From Phylloscopus collybita (lineage: Eukaryota > Chordata > Aves > Passeriformes > Phylloscopidae), in assembly GCA_027886175.1 (NCBI GenBank), contig JAJNNQ010000002.1, forward strand, positions 4,902,001 through 4,966,000: a DNA stretch of 64,000 nt, read 5' to 3'. The notes under the pieces are model-generated. The model was not told the DNA's origin. It saw only the letters and a program-made list of their open reading frames with translations, and ran no database searches. Shown piece after piece: positions 11,568-24,222 of the stretch. Numbering within the stretch: the stretch's first letter is position 1; every line of letters begins with the position of its first letter. The translations under genes were made by a program, and so were the position numbers.

Positions 11568-11858
11568 TATCCCGGCTCTGGGGTGCCCATTATCCCGGGA
11601 TACCCGCTCCATCCTGGGTACCACCATCCCGCGGTGCCCTCCATCCCGGGATACCCCCTCTATCCCGGGGTGTCCTCTGTCGGGATTCCCGCTCTATCCA
11701 GGGATACCCCCTCTATCCCGGGGTACCCTCTATTCCGGAGTATCCGCCATCCCGGGGTACCCTCTGTCCCGGGGTGTTCCCTATCTCGGGATACCCTCTC
11801 TGTCCCGCGGTGCCCTCTATGCCGGGGTACCCGCTCCATCCCGGGGTACCCGCTCTGG
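11568..11858. repeat. GC-rich minisatellite, 17-19 bp units
   Basis: About 16 diverged head-to-tail copies of a unit close to ATCCCGGGGTACCCTCT, mostly 17 or 19 bp long. It directly adjoins the CpG island, on its upstream side relative to PRKAG2. The open plus-strand frames through it (repeating PGYPL or SRDTR-like peptides) reflect the repeat and are not evidence of a gene. Confidence 0.95.
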
Positions 11859-14800
11859 GCACGGGCGCGCTCGTTTCCATTTAAAACAATTCCAGATTAA
11901 ATTACAATTCGAGATCAGCCCGAATGTCGGCAGCTCCCGGGTAAGCGGCGCGGCTCTGCCCTCCCAAAGCCGCCCCGGCAGCAGTGATTGAAGGACGAGA
12001 GGAGGGATGGGATTTACTGCGCCCAAATCTGCATCAGAGCCCCTAAGCCAGGCTACAGCAGAAGCGAGGGAAATAAGGAAATATTCGAAATAGATTCGTT
12101 ATTTACATTTATTTTGACAGTGAGGCGTGGTAAGCTTTAGCGGGGCTTCCTTAACTGGAATGAGCAGGTCCCCACTGGCTGCTTAGGAAGCTCAGCAGGA
12201 CCCGTTCAGACACGGATGCTATAGAAGGGGATAAACAGATTATTTATTTGGCAATGGCAGCAGATCTTGCGGGCAGACACATGGATGGTCCTCCAAAGGA
12301 GCCACAGGAGTCATCAAGGAACATTTTAAACCTAGTGGTCCCAAGGGGAAGCTCAGGCTTCAAAAGTTCAGCAAGCCTTTCAAGGAGGGAAGGGTGATTA
12401 GACCTAGCAGAGCACAGTAATGTGCATAAAACATAGGGAAATATGAAAGATAACGAGAATAAAACTATGATGGGGGGAGAGAGCCAACATTTATGGGAAA
12501 ACAGAAAGCTGTCTTGTAATTTCTCAAGTCCAGCAAAGCTTCAAGCAAGGAAACAAACAGCTGGTGGCAGCTTTTTTTTCTTTTCTCAAGCTACCTCTTT
12601 CTAGGGACGCTTTTAAGGATATATGAGGAAGTTAACAATAGCCAGTTCTTCTTTACTGTAAAGATCCTTTGAAAAGAAAAATCTAAAATATTTCCTTCAT
12701 AGGTGTATTTTTAAGATGCTTCTAGGGTTTCAGTAAATGTTTTAACTGACCAGTCACACAAGATACCAAAGCAGTTCATATTAATTTATAATATTTTCAG
12801 CCTACTAATCAAAACACTTTGGGAGCTTTTAATTACTTCTGGGAGCCAGCTTTAAAAGCTCTAAATTATTTATCTTTCTTATCGTGTACCTTGATACTGA
12901 TAAGAGGTTTTAACATCTTTTCTTAATCAAGGGAAGAGAAGAGGACATATCTGACTGGAAATAACTGCCATGATTTTGTTCCTTTTTATTTTAATTTGTT
13001 CCCCATAAGCACCAGCCATGAGGAAATACAACTCTGAGGTTGTTTGGAAGTGACACTGAGACTCGAAAGGTGTGCATTGAATTTCACTGCTACAGAACAT
13101 GATATGTTTATAAGAAGTCAGTTAAACCTATTTCCTGCTACACTCTGCTGCAAACCTCAGAGCTCACTGCAAGATCACGGTTTTACCGTGGCAGAACGTA
13201 CATCCAGACCAAGAGCACAATGAGAAACTCAGGATAATAAAAAGGCAGTAATTTAATATACAACAAAGATTTGTAATGGAAACATGTACCATCCACACTG
13301 CTCAAAAAAGAAACCCAAAGGAAATGGAGGACTAAAGACTGAAACCTCATCCTTCAATGTGCCTGCAGTCTCACAATTTGTTTAAACCAATTTTGGATCA
13401 AGCTGCTGATCATGGCGTCCCTTTTGCTCCTCGCTTTGCATTCTGGCTCCTTTTGGCTTGTAGGCAACACAGTGAGTCAGAACAGGAAACTGATGCAGCT
13501 GAAAACCAAAGGGACTAAAAGAAAAGATTGGGTTTTATCCAGATCAGCTCCTGATCCAACTCACTGTTTAGTTGTATCAGCACTGGCACATGAATTGTTC
13601 AGGGCAAGAGTGACAGTGGGACCACACCTTCTGGGAACAGCCCACTCTTAAGTCAGCCTAAATCAGGGTCAAAACGCTGTCTGGCTCATTGTGGACAGGA
13701 TTAGACAAATTAAAAGACATTTTTAACAGTGCTGCCTCTCAACAAACTCCTTCTGTCATTTCACAGAAAGATTACTGGCTAAAGATAAATATTTATTGAA
13801 AAGGAGCTGTAATTTCCAATAGGGTGATATTAAATCTTGTAACATTTCCTACCTGGGTTGGGGTTTTTTTTGTGACTATTTGTTCTACTGCCACAGAAGG
13901 TTTCCCTTAGCTATTACCAAGGGATTTATCCAAATTATGCTTCAAAAGTTTGCTATCAGAGTGTGTCAGGTAACCCAGTTTAACTGTTTGAGACACTCAC
14001 TGTGACAGGACAGTGCACACTTGTATCCTGAATATTGCCAGATGACATAAATGCTAGAGAGAAAAGTTTAAAACAGACATATGCCCAAACCCAAAACTGC
14101 CTGAATACATTTCTTCTTTGCCACATTTTTTACAGGAAGGTTATTTATGCCAAAAAACATGGACCTACAGCACAACCTTAATACAGCAGTGGCATCAATC
14201 TTTGTAGACAACAAAGTAAAACAATCCATGGTTTATACAGCAGCAAAAGTCACAAAAGGTAGATGTAAACCAAAGAGATTTTAGGATTTCTGGGAAGGCT
14301 GGAATGTAAATTTTAATAGGTAACTGCTTACTTTGGCTGTTTTCTTTAGCTTCCTAGGGTAAAGGAAGTGAGGAGTGACTAATACTCTGTGGAAGTAAAA
14401 TCCATCCTGTAAATTATAGATGCACTTACATTAAAGCTTATCTGATAATCTTTGTTTCTTTTTTCTGATCATCTAGGAGTCCTTTCAGTCATGTGTCCTA
14501 CTGAAGTAATCCCATCCTTTTCATAAGAACATGCTGAGTATTTAAGTCATAGGGATGGTTCAGGGATGTGAACAACAATTAACATCAGCAGAAGATCATT
14601 TTTTTTATACAGTTTCCTGCCATCTTACCTTACACTCTGGTGTAAGTTTGATTCCAAGATGTGTAAGAGACCAACCACCCCCATTTTAAGCAGATATAGG
14701 AAAGAAGGATCATCAGCAACGATCAAAGTGTGCAGCCAAAGCCAAAGCACTCTCAGGCTCTCTAATGAGAGGCTGGAAGTGCTGTGGGCAGCAGATGTGG

Positions 14801-14929
14801 AGTGAGTTCACTGGACTTCTGACACTCTCTTGCCTGACATGCACACGAGCAAACCAGATTGTCTGTGCTAAAGGTCACAACAATATTCTCAAGAAGATAC
14901 TAAGATTTCTTTATCTCACTGGAAGGGTT

Positions 14930-15490
14930 TAAGAGAGGGTTCCACAGAGGTCTGTGTTCTGTCTAACATCATTCAGTGTTTCCACTGATGACTCAGTGAA
15001 GAAATAATGAATAACCTGACCACATTTTCAAATGACTGCATGGTAAAAGTAGCTGCTCTTTTAGGGACAGCCCTAGAACTTAAAATAACTTTGAGAATTG
15101 CTGCAGTGCTTTGAAAAACAGGATGCACTTTGATATGGGCAAGTAGTGTGTGTTATACAATAATCAAATGCAAAAATAAAATGGGAAAGGATTGACTTTC
15201 AGCAGTCATGCAAGGAAAAGACCTGGGAGTGAAACTAAATGTGAGACTACAATGTCAGTTTCTTGGAAATTAAAAAAAAAAAAAAAAAATCACACTATTT
15301 ACAAATGTGTTATAGGTAAGACATGGAGCATCTGTGCTACACATTCCCTGGTTAGATGCCAGCTGGGATACTGCATTCAGTTTTAGGGATTAAACTCAAG
15401 AATGAACTAAAAGAGTCTAAAAAAAGAGGAATAGCAATGATCTACGTGTTCAGAAAACATGACCTGTAAAGAAGAACTTGAGAGCTTCCC
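14930..15490 (+). mobile_element. Ancient CR1 LINE fragment (end of reverse transcriptase to 3' region)
   Basis: The order of similarities follows the CR1 reverse transcriptase downstream half: GGTTCCACAG.GGTCTGTG, then a degraded NIF-NDID-like part, AAAATGGGAAA.GA, GACCTGGGAGT, CTGGTTAGATGCCAGCTGGG followed by TACTGCATTCAGTTTT, and GAAAACATGACCTGTAAAGA. It is heavily mutated, with frameshifts and an internal A tract, so it codes for nothing. The subfamily resembles old turtle/bird CR1 and is given from memory. Confidence 0.75.
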
Positions 15491-15507
15491 AGTTTCTTCA
15501 TCTACAA

Positions 15508-15638
15508 AAGGAAAAAAAAACCAAGCAAAAAACCACACAAAACCAACACCCTCCCCAAATAAAACAAAACAAAAAAACCCCAAAACCTCAAACAAACCCC
15601 CCAACCCCAAAAAACCACAACACCAGAAAAAGAAGACT
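15508..15638. repeat. A/C-rich simple sequence
   Basis: About 130 bases almost free of G and T on the plus strand (AAAAC, CCCCAA, CAAA blocks). It sits between the two CR1 pieces. ORFs through it are low-complexity artefacts. Confidence 0.85.
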
Positions 15639-15723
15639 GAAGGAAAATACCTCAACAGTCTCCAAACATGATATGTTTTTGCAAGAAGAAAAGTGATTTA
15701 ACTATCTTCTGGGTCCACTGGTT

Positions 15724-15775
15724 ATGGGAATGGAAGTTATCTACCTAGACTTTAGTAAAGAATTCTTAGGTTGGA
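15724..15775 (+). mobile_element. Short CR1-like reverse transcriptase piece
   Basis: The plus frame reads EVIYLDFSKEF, close to the VVYLDFSKAFD motif of CR1-type reverse transcriptases. In an intact element this motif precedes the sequences found at 14930-15490, so here the order is inverted. It may be a separate insertion or a rearranged piece. Confidence 0.55.
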
Positions 15776-18700
15776 CTTTGGGAGAACTTTCTGAGTTTAA
15801 CAGAAGTGAAGCACCAGCACGTTTTGCCAAAAAAAACCCTCTAAAATCTCTATCACAGGAGGTTTTAAGCAAGGAATTAAAAAAAAAAACCCATTTGTTC
15901 ATTATTATTTCCGTATAGTTGATTTTGTTGATGGGGAAAATGAATTTTTAATGTCTCTTCCAGACTTGTTTTTTTTTTTTTAGTTTCTATTTTTGTCCAA
16001 TCTTTAGAAAAATATATAAAGTCTTAGTATGGTAATTCAGTGAGAATTCTTTATATGTATGTTATGTACAAAACCCAGTTTACTAACCATCTATACAAAT
16101 GTAAATTTTCTTTTCCCCCTCCCTTCAAACAAGTAGCCTTAATTCTGAAATAGAAATACTCTAAAACAAATATTTTTCTGAGTAATAATAAAGATTATAT
16201 ATCACTGTTTGGTGACTGGGTAGGAATAGAAAGAACAACCTAAAAAAGGAAATCCTTCTGCAAATCACAAGTCTGTGTGGTGCAGACTTATTCAGGCATT
16301 GCAACAAAAATGTTACCTGTGCTTTATTTAGAAATAGGCATTTCCAGGTAAATTCAAGGCTGCCTTTCTCTTTCCTGATGGCTTAGTATGGACATGCTGG
16401 GGTGTGACCTGCACAGCTCAGCAGTAAAACTGAATGCCTTTCCCAGCACTTCAGAAAAAAAAAAAAATAAAAAAGTCTACTTACCTTATAAAACCTAATG
16501 GATTGAAGAGCAACAGAAGGAATTCCCATCTAAATGCAAATCAAGGCAAAGCCATTTTGAATGCAAGAGTAAACTAGGAATGGTAATTTTCCCACCATTT
16601 GCTACTGCTCTGTACTACAATTACAGTTCTGCACAACTAAAGTAGTTAACAACTCTTCTCCTGACGAGCTGTCAAAGAACAGCTTACAATTTTCCACAAA
16701 TGTACGTCATAAATATGTTTATTCTCTTGCAATCTTTGCGAAATTAATTTAGAACACTTTCGGTTTATTTTTGGTTTAATTTAGCCTGGTTTGTGAAGTG
16801 GAAAAGGACAAGTTATCTGAAAAAAAAAAAAGTTTCATCTGCTGGTTAAACTGTAAATTAAACTTCTACTTGTTTTTTTGCTAGAGAGTGATAACTGATA
16901 CCGGTGGGCTTATGATAGCTGAGAACACTTGAAAATCAGGGAGGCTGAGGTCAGGATCCCAGCTTGGATCCCTTCTGTATTTGAAAATGCCACCTGTGTG
17001 GTGCAAAGGCTGCCAGGGTGGCAGCCCCTGACTCTGAGTGTTTGAGGACACAGCTCTGGTCTGAAGAGTCCTCACCTCAAAAACCTCAGGGAGACCAGAG
17101 CAGCTGAGCAGGAACTGTAGTTTCTACCATTTATTCTCAGGAAACTCTGCTCCAAGCACCAAACCAGCCAGTAAGGAAGGGGATGCCTCATACAAAATCC
17201 TGGATTAGAGTTTTTATTTCCCATCTCCAAAAGGAATGCAATAAAAATTGCTGCAGTCTTAATAGGCTTTTGAAATATCAAATGCTATAATCACGCCAGT
17301 GCATAGCATGTGTAAATGAAGGTGGTGGCAGCTCAGATTTTACAATTTGCTTAGAACAGAGGAACCAAGTCCCATAAACAAGCTTGGCACTGACAATGCT
17401 CCCCACTGGATCCTTACTGGATTCACCTGGGTGCTCTGTACTAATCTGAGAGGCCCTCGATAAATTAGGGACACAACTGTCCCATGGCAGGTATGAAAGT
17501 GATGGAGTTTTCTATTCTAAATGCATTTCTAGCATGCAAAGTGAAGCTGAAAAAACGAATTATTTCATTTCAAAACAGCTCAGACAGAGTTTGCCACTGG
17601 GTAAGAACTCTACCCTGAAAGGATTATTTTATTTCATCCCAATACCATCAGAGTAGGACTTGACCAGTGGTCCTAAGCAGGAGTCTTTTGGCATGAAATA
17701 GAGAACAACTGTATATTGCTTTTACATTTTATAACTAGTAAGCAGCCTCCTGCTACAGGTATCCTCCCACTTAATAGCTATGACTTTAATTACTTTACAG
17801 AGTTAATTATGTGTGATAAGCAGTTGGGGATCTTTAGTAGGTCAAATGGATAGCATAAATGTAACAATAAATTTTAGCCAAATCCTAAATTAAAAAAAAA
17901 ATAAAAAATAAAAAACGGAGTGCATGCTGCATTAGGAAAGATGATGAAATGGACAATCGTAATTTCTTCATTTCTACCAAATCCTTGTTGCAATACCAAG
18001 TATTGGAATTGCTTACCCTGGAGATGCATGAAACAAACGTGCAGAGAGATTTCACATTTTTAGTGGGGAGCCCTTCCTAAATATTTCTGTATGGAAATGA
18101 AATTTAATCCCAGTGAGTTTTGTTCCTGACTTAATTGAGAAACAGATTTACAGAACTTCCTTTGATCTACCACCAGAAACAAAGAACTTGTGTTACACAC
18201 AAACAGTGTCCTCCAGCACCTCAGTTTAAGGCAAAGAAAAATGGTCCCAGTGAGAGAAGATTAAGCACTTCTGAAAAATAAACTTCAAAGAAAGCAAAAT
18301 ATGAAGGAATAGACTAAATCCCAAGTTAAACTCCTAGAGAGAAATCAAGGCAGGAGTAGAAAAGAGGCAGGATTTGTTTACATAACCTCTAATCTGTAGC
18401 TGTGTCTGATCCTCTATCACTCTGCTACTCAGATAAGGTGGAGTTTAGAGTCAAGAATATCAGAGGCATTCTCTAGACAAGCCCTTGTGGCCAACATTCC
18501 TTCCTCAGATTACTCATGCTGAGTATAGGTGGAGGCCAAATCAAAATTATCAGTGTGACATGTTATTAATCAAACAGCCCGACAATTTAAATTCTGTCCT
18601 TTTGAACACAACTTTCAAAGAAGTCAAGTACTTGTGAGGAACTGACTTGAGTTTGTTATGAATACAGGTGTTACAAGTGTTCTACCTGACTGCAAACACA

Positions 18701-19493
18701 GGGATGCCACTCAGTTTTAATCTCTTCCAGAGTTTTTAAGTGTTCTTGTCTTAAATATTTGTTATTGTATATGATCAAAAAGATGTACTTCAGCTGTTTT
18801 TACACATACGCTTGAGTGCCCCTTAGGTTCTTTGAAATAGGACCAACTTCTCATCACACTCAGGGGCTCAATTAAGAGCAAGGGGGAATTATGGCTGGAG
18901 AGAGCTGCAGCAATCAGGTACTAAGCATGATTATAGTAGATATTTTCCTGGGAAAAATGTACATTAAAAAAAAAAAACCACAGAGCAGATTAAGATACTA
19001 CTAATGGTAAAACACAGGTAAGCATTCACTAATTTAAAGTGAATGGGAAAGAAGGAAGCGAGTCCACATTGATGTGTGTCTTCATTTGCTGGCATTGAAC
19101 ACAGGATTATTTGTGTTAGTTAAAGTTATGCACTTACTTAAGTACTTTAGCTGGGTTGAGGCCAGAGTACTGATGAGTAATCTGCAGAACCGAGGCCACT
19201 GAGAATAACAAATGAAAAAAAATACTCAGAGCCAAATCTGATTTAAATAAACACATTTACTATCTACCATTTTGCTTTCTTCATCTTAGTGTTACATTTC
19301 AAAGCTCAGTCATGAGTAGTGACTTCACTCTGTGTACATTTATTACACCAGCTTTCAGTGACATTTTTTAAATTTAAAATGAACCACATTCCCCCTAAAA
19401 AAGCCTGAAATTAGTTGATACCACACTTGAGGCTTGAGTAAACATCAAAAACTTCTAGTAACCTAATTGTGGTCTATCATCAAAATGTGATTT

Positions 19494-19890
19494 TAGAATC
19501 ACTGAATGGTTTGGGTCAGAAGGGACCTTAAAGATCATTTTGTTCCAACCCCTTGCCCTGGTCAGGGACAACTTCCACTAGACCAGGTTGGCTCAGAGCC
19601 CCATCCAACTTGGCACTCAAACACTTTCAGGGATGGGGAGTCCACAGCTTCAAGCCCAGTGCCTCACCACCCTTACAATAAAAAAAATTCTGCCTAAAAT
19701 CTATTCTAAACCTTCCCTCCTCCAGCTCAAAACCATTTCCTCCTGTCCAATCACTACATGCCATTGTGAAGAGTCTTTCTCCAGCTTTTTGTAGCCCTTT
19801 AAAGCACTTGAAGGTGCTCTAAAGGTCTCCCTGAAGCTCTCTCCTCTCCATTTGAGCTGCCCCAGGTCTCCCAGCCTGTCATTTTCATGA
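19494..19890 (-). mobile_element. CR1 LINE 3' end, reverse orientation
   Basis: It starts with the reverse complement of the CR1 tail (AGAATCACTGAATGGTTTGG), then GAAGGGACCTTAAAGATC, CCACTAGACCAGGTTGGCTC, CAGGGATGGGGAGTCCACA, GTGCCTCACCACCCTTACA and CTCCAGCTTTTTGTAG. This is the standard avian CR1 3' region. It is 5'-truncated like most CR1 copies. The short ORFs inside are not functional. Confidence 0.95.
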
Positions 19891-20607
19891 CCATCAACAG
19901 TTCTGAAAGGCTGAAATCAGATCTGTTGAACCTGGCCATCAGATGTAGGGCAGAGTTACATCAGTGGTTTTCCTGAGAAATACAGACAACCTTCAGCTCC
20001 GAGCTGAGTCACCCACAGCCTCAATAAAACTTCAAAAAATTTGCATAGACCTGGACTGAACAAATAACTCCCTCTGTGCCACAAGGTGCAGGTAAACTGC
20101 AGCTAAACAGAAAAGGAGCAGCTGCTACAGGTGGCCGCTTTCTGCAGTGCTCATCACACTGAGGATCCCAGAAGGAGCTTTTGGAAGCTCTCTCAAAGAG
20201 GCAGGCAAAGATAACGCTATGTATTTTTTCAGTGCAGTTCTAGGAGGACTTTGACCACTGAAGATGACTTGTAGCTCTTGAGACTTGTGTGTTTGCATTA
20301 GATTTCAAGCCCACCCCACAGCTGACAAACCCGAGGTGTGAGTGCTGTCAGGGGCCCCACTAAGGCCTGTGAGGCCTGTTACCTCGCAGCAGCTGCTATT
20401 ATACACAAACCAACCAACATATTAATAAACTTCCTTCAACATAGAGACTACGACTGGCCTGTAATCTCCAAGTAAATTAATTTTTGACTAAAAGCTGTTT
20501 TTCAGGTGGCACTGAATGTACATAGCTTAAGGAACCCAAGCCTCTTCCTGAATTCATTCCAGATCTACTGCTGATCACTCCAGGCCTCGTTTTTGTGTGC
20601 TGCTTCT

Positions 20608-20645
20608 ATTTTTTTTTTATTTTTTATTTTTTATTGTGTTTTTAT
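20608..20645. repeat. T-rich simple sequence
   Basis: Runs of T interrupted by single A bases (TTTTTTTTATTTTTTATTTT). Confidence 0.8.
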
Positions 20646-21460
20646 GCACAAAAGAAATCTGCAATGACAGCAATGGATACCTTCCTTCTGCCATGCCTCC
20701 TTTCCCTTTTCACAGCCCCTTAACTACATCCTTCCCTCATTCCAGGTACACTGGAGCCAGGTCTGGAACTGGACCAGTGAAACCAGATGGCGCTCAGTGC
20801 TGCTTCTGTGCTTTGGTGCCCTCTGGAAGGACTGAAACAAGGGCTGTGCTGAGCAAGAAGCGTGTCAAGCACATGAGCCCAATGTTTCATGACTACAAAC
20901 AAGATCATAAAGGGACATGCAAATAGTGGTAGGGCTTTGCCCTAAATTCCAGGAAGTAAAATTGAAAAAAATTGAATTTAGTTCCACACTAAGGACCAGG
21001 GATACACCTCCAGCAAGCCAGCCACCACACTCATGTTCCTGCAGAGCTGCTAGAGATGCAGACACAAAGCTTCATTCATGGGCAGTGGGTGCTTTCAGTG
21101 TGGATATGGCAAATGCTGGGTTCACAAGCACATAAGCTCAGATGCAGATTGAGTCTGTAGCTAAATGTCTGGAAGAGCTGAAATTATTTCTTGACATGCC
21201 TCCCTGGGGCTCAGAAGAGCAGCCAGCTTCACAGTGATCTTTTGTGTAAATCTTGATGTGCTCTGCAAACATGAGGGCTTGCTGGCCACAGTTACAGCCT
21301 GCAGTATAAAAGCCTGTTGCTACAAACTTTAAACACAACAGATTCTATCTATGGTTAGCTTATCTTAAGCCACTTGCAGCTCCTGTTCAAAAAATATCTG
21401 AGTTATGTAGAATTTTTTTATGTATTTATCACTACAACATTTCTGACTTAGCAGTGTAGC

Positions 21461-21581
21461 CCCATTTTTTTATAAATGGAAAACTGAGGCACTGAGAAGC
21501 CAAGTAACCTAGGGCTGCACAAGTAATCCCTGATGGGGCAGATGGTTGCAGCCAGGTCACTCTGGTCAGCTACTGGCACTG
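21461..21581 (-). mobile_element. MIR / CORE-SINE relic, reverse orientation
   Basis: AAACTGAGGCACTGAGAAGC followed by CAAGTAACC, a degraded GGTCACACAGC equivalent and a GCCAGGTCACTCTGGTC stretch follows the reverse complement of the MIR consensus (GGAAACTGAGGCACAGAGAG). MIR elements predate the split of birds and mammals, so this is a very old insertion. Confidence 0.6.
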
Positions 21582-21881
21582 TTTTTCTCCTCTTCAAACT
21601 CTTGCTTTCCTTAATGACTCTGCAACTGAAACATTTGTTGAATTCCAAGATTTTTCTTTTTCCCTGAAATAGCAACAGCCAAATCCTCCAGGGCATGAGA
21701 AAAAGAAGGTTGAAGAACACATCCATATCTTCATAGTGTAACCTCTGTACCCATAAAATCTTTGATGATGGAAGAAACTACTTGGTGACCAGTTTATATT
21801 GTACAACAGCCATGCCCTCATGGCATACTCCAGGAGAGAATGTGGTGCACTTTCTGTGCAACTCTTTTGTAAAAAGACTCA

Positions 21882-22440
21882 TGTGGCCAGCAGCAGCAGG
21901 GAAATGATTGTCCCTCTGCAGTCAGCACAGGTGAGGTCACACCTCAAGTACTGTGTCCAGTTCTGAGCTCACAAGAAGAAAGACATTGAGGGGCAGGGGT
22001 GTGTCCAGAGAAGGGCAGTGGAGCTGGAGAAAGGTCTAGAGAGCCAGTTCTAGCAGCAGCCCCTGAGGAAGCTGGGGTGTTTAGCCTGGAGACAAGGAGG
22101 CTCCAGGGGAGACCTTCTCACTCTCTACAGCTCCCTGACAGGAGGGTGCAGCCAGGTGGGTAGAGCTAGCTAGCTCTGCTCCCAGGCAACAGTGACAGGA
22201 CAAGAGGCCACAGCCTCAAGGTGCATGAGGGGAGGTTCAATTTAGATATCAGAAGGACTTTCTACATGCTAAGGGTTGTTAAACACTGGAGAGGAGGCCC
22301 AAGGAGGTGGCAGAGTCACCATCCCTGGAGGTGTTCAAGGAATGACTGGATGTGGCACTCAATGATCAGTGGAAGTTTGGACTCAATGATCTAAGAGGTC
22401 TTTTCCAGCCTGAATGATTCTGTGATTCTGTGATTCTGTA
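21882..22440 (+). mobile_element. CR1 LINE 3' end, forward orientation
   Basis: Matches the last ~560 bases of avian CR1: GATTGTCCCTCTGCAGTCAG, GTGTCCAGTTCTGAGCTC, GTCCAGAGAAGGGCAGTGGA, TTTAGCCTGGAGACAAGGAG, GTTCAATTTAGATATCAG, TCCCTGGAGGTGTTCAAGG and GGTCTTTTCCAGCCTGAATG. It ends in three ATTCTGTG-type 8-mers at the 3' terminus. A perfect 16-bp palindrome AGAGCTAGCTAGCTCT at 22161-22176 lies inside. Confidence 0.97.
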
Positions 22441-22775
22441 TTCCTCACAGTGCTCCCTAAGAGATTAGCTTTGGCAGTGTCCTGTTCCTGTGTGCAGGAT
22501 GTCTGTTGGGATTTACTTTCTGTGCAGTTGTTTCTGGCAGGCTCAAGGGAAAGGGGTCAGGTGTCTTCTCTCATAAGCCAAGGCTCCATCAGTAGCTGTT
22601 CCTATTTACACAAAGAGCTCAATCCTGGGGTAGGACACGCCATGAATGCTTCCAAGTAAATACAATCCTGACACCCAAAGAAATGCCAGACACACAACAG
22701 CAGGCAGATAGCACTCTTCCAGCTGCTGCCCTCCCTGCCACTCACTCAGCAGCAGTTTTTCATTGTCACCAAAAG

Positions 22776-22952
22776 CTCTCCTCTCCTCTCCTCTCCTCTC
22801 CTCTCCTCTCCTCTCCTCTCCTCTCCTCTCCTCTCCTCTCCTCTCCTCTCCTCTCCTCTCCTCTCCTCTCCTCTCTCCTCTCTCCTCTCTCCTCTCTCCT
22901 CTCTCCTCTCTCCTCTCTCCTCTCTCCTCTCTCCTCTCTCCTCTCCCTCTCC
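22776..22952. repeat. CT-rich microsatellite: pentamer array passing into heptamer array
   Basis: About 98 bases of a perfect CTCTC pentamer repeat run to about 22873, then about 70 bases of a CTCTCTC heptamer repeat, then CTCCCTCTCCCTG. The long Arg/Glu-rich and Ser/Leu-rich frames across it are repeat artefacts. Confidence 0.97.
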
Positions 22953-24146
22953 CTGCCTCTGTTTTTTTTAATCCTTTAATATTTTCCTCAATAAACTCTT
23001 TTTTTATCCTCTGTTCTTCAGCTTCCTTTCTCATGTTCAATACCCACTGCTGTAACTTTTAAATATTTCAATAGACCTTAAAAATTGCACAAAGACCCTG
23101 ATCCAGCGAAGTGACTTGAAACACAGCTTTAAATGCTCCAGTAGTGTTGACTCCAACAGTGCTACCACTGAGCTTAAATCCAATCACACATTTAAGTGTT
23201 TTCTTGGATTAAGGCCATCACCACACTGACATCAGCCAGAACAAAACAGCACCTGAGATTCAGCAACATAAATACATAGCAACCCCAACCAAACCCAGTG
23301 CTGTAACCTTCAGGTTACCTTTCCTCAGTGCCTTCTGTCATTGCTAACTCTGTTATGGCTACACTTAGAATCTCTTCTGCAAGCATACACTGGAAGTACT
23401 GTTTAGGAACAACCCTGCCTAAGCCAATGCTTTCTTACAGTTTTAGAATTTGCCTGGCCTGTTTTGCTAGCTCAGGCTCTTGGACAGTAAGATTCTCAGG
23501 GTAAAAAGCATGTTTATTTTTCTGCTTGAATCATATTCCACAAAACAGCAATTAGTAACTTTCTGTTCAGAGCTACAAGGAAGAAGATTCTCTACATAGC
23601 ACAGATGCCCTGATTTATGCAGTTGTAAGTGAAAAAGTATGATAGATCAAAATTTCCAAAGTCCAAGGTATTTACCTTAGCACTGGCACTTTACTGTAAC
23701 CCTAAATATGCAAAAAAGACTAAAGTAATCCCCCCCCTCCTGAATTCTGCTCCCTCCCTTTCTTTTGCTAACCTTCTTCCTCCATTGCTTTTTCTCTTTT
23801 ATTCTCTGTTGATTACTTCACTGGTTCACACTTCAGTTTATGAGTCCCATATAGTTGGAGCCTTGTCCTTTGTTAATCATAAAATAAGATTATGCACACC
23901 TTCAGCCCTGTACAAATCTTTATTGTCTTCCTACAAATGTCTTCCACATGGCCCCACCCACAGTTCCAGCTGAGAACTGAGCTGCTGTTGTGAACAAGCT
24001 CAAAGAATAAATATTTTGCATTCATTTCACCAGCACAATGGAAACATTTTTCCAGGCTGCTGCCAAGATGGTATCTAGTCCTCCTCTGACTCAGCAGCCC
24101 ATGCAGCTGACTTTCAAATGGCCAACCTTGCTTGATTGTAATCTCA

Positions 24147-24162
24147 AAAAAAAAAAAGAAGG

Positions 24163-24201
<39 letters not shown>

Positions 24202-24222
24202 AGAAGAAGAAGGAAAAAAAAA
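24147..24222. repeat. A-rich tract with GAA units
   Basis: A long run of A with a short (AAG)n block at its right end. Confidence 0.9.

Noticed and set aside
11532..11991. Plus-strand open frames with repeating Pro/Gly/Tyr or Ser/Arg peptides
   Set aside because: They are translations of the 17-19 bp minisatellite.
15407..15696. Low-complexity Phe/Gly or Lys/Pro frames
   Set aside because: They arise from the A/C-rich simple sequence.
22606..23062. Frames rich in Arg/Glu or Ser/Leu repeats
   Set aside because: They are translations of the CT-rich microsatellite.
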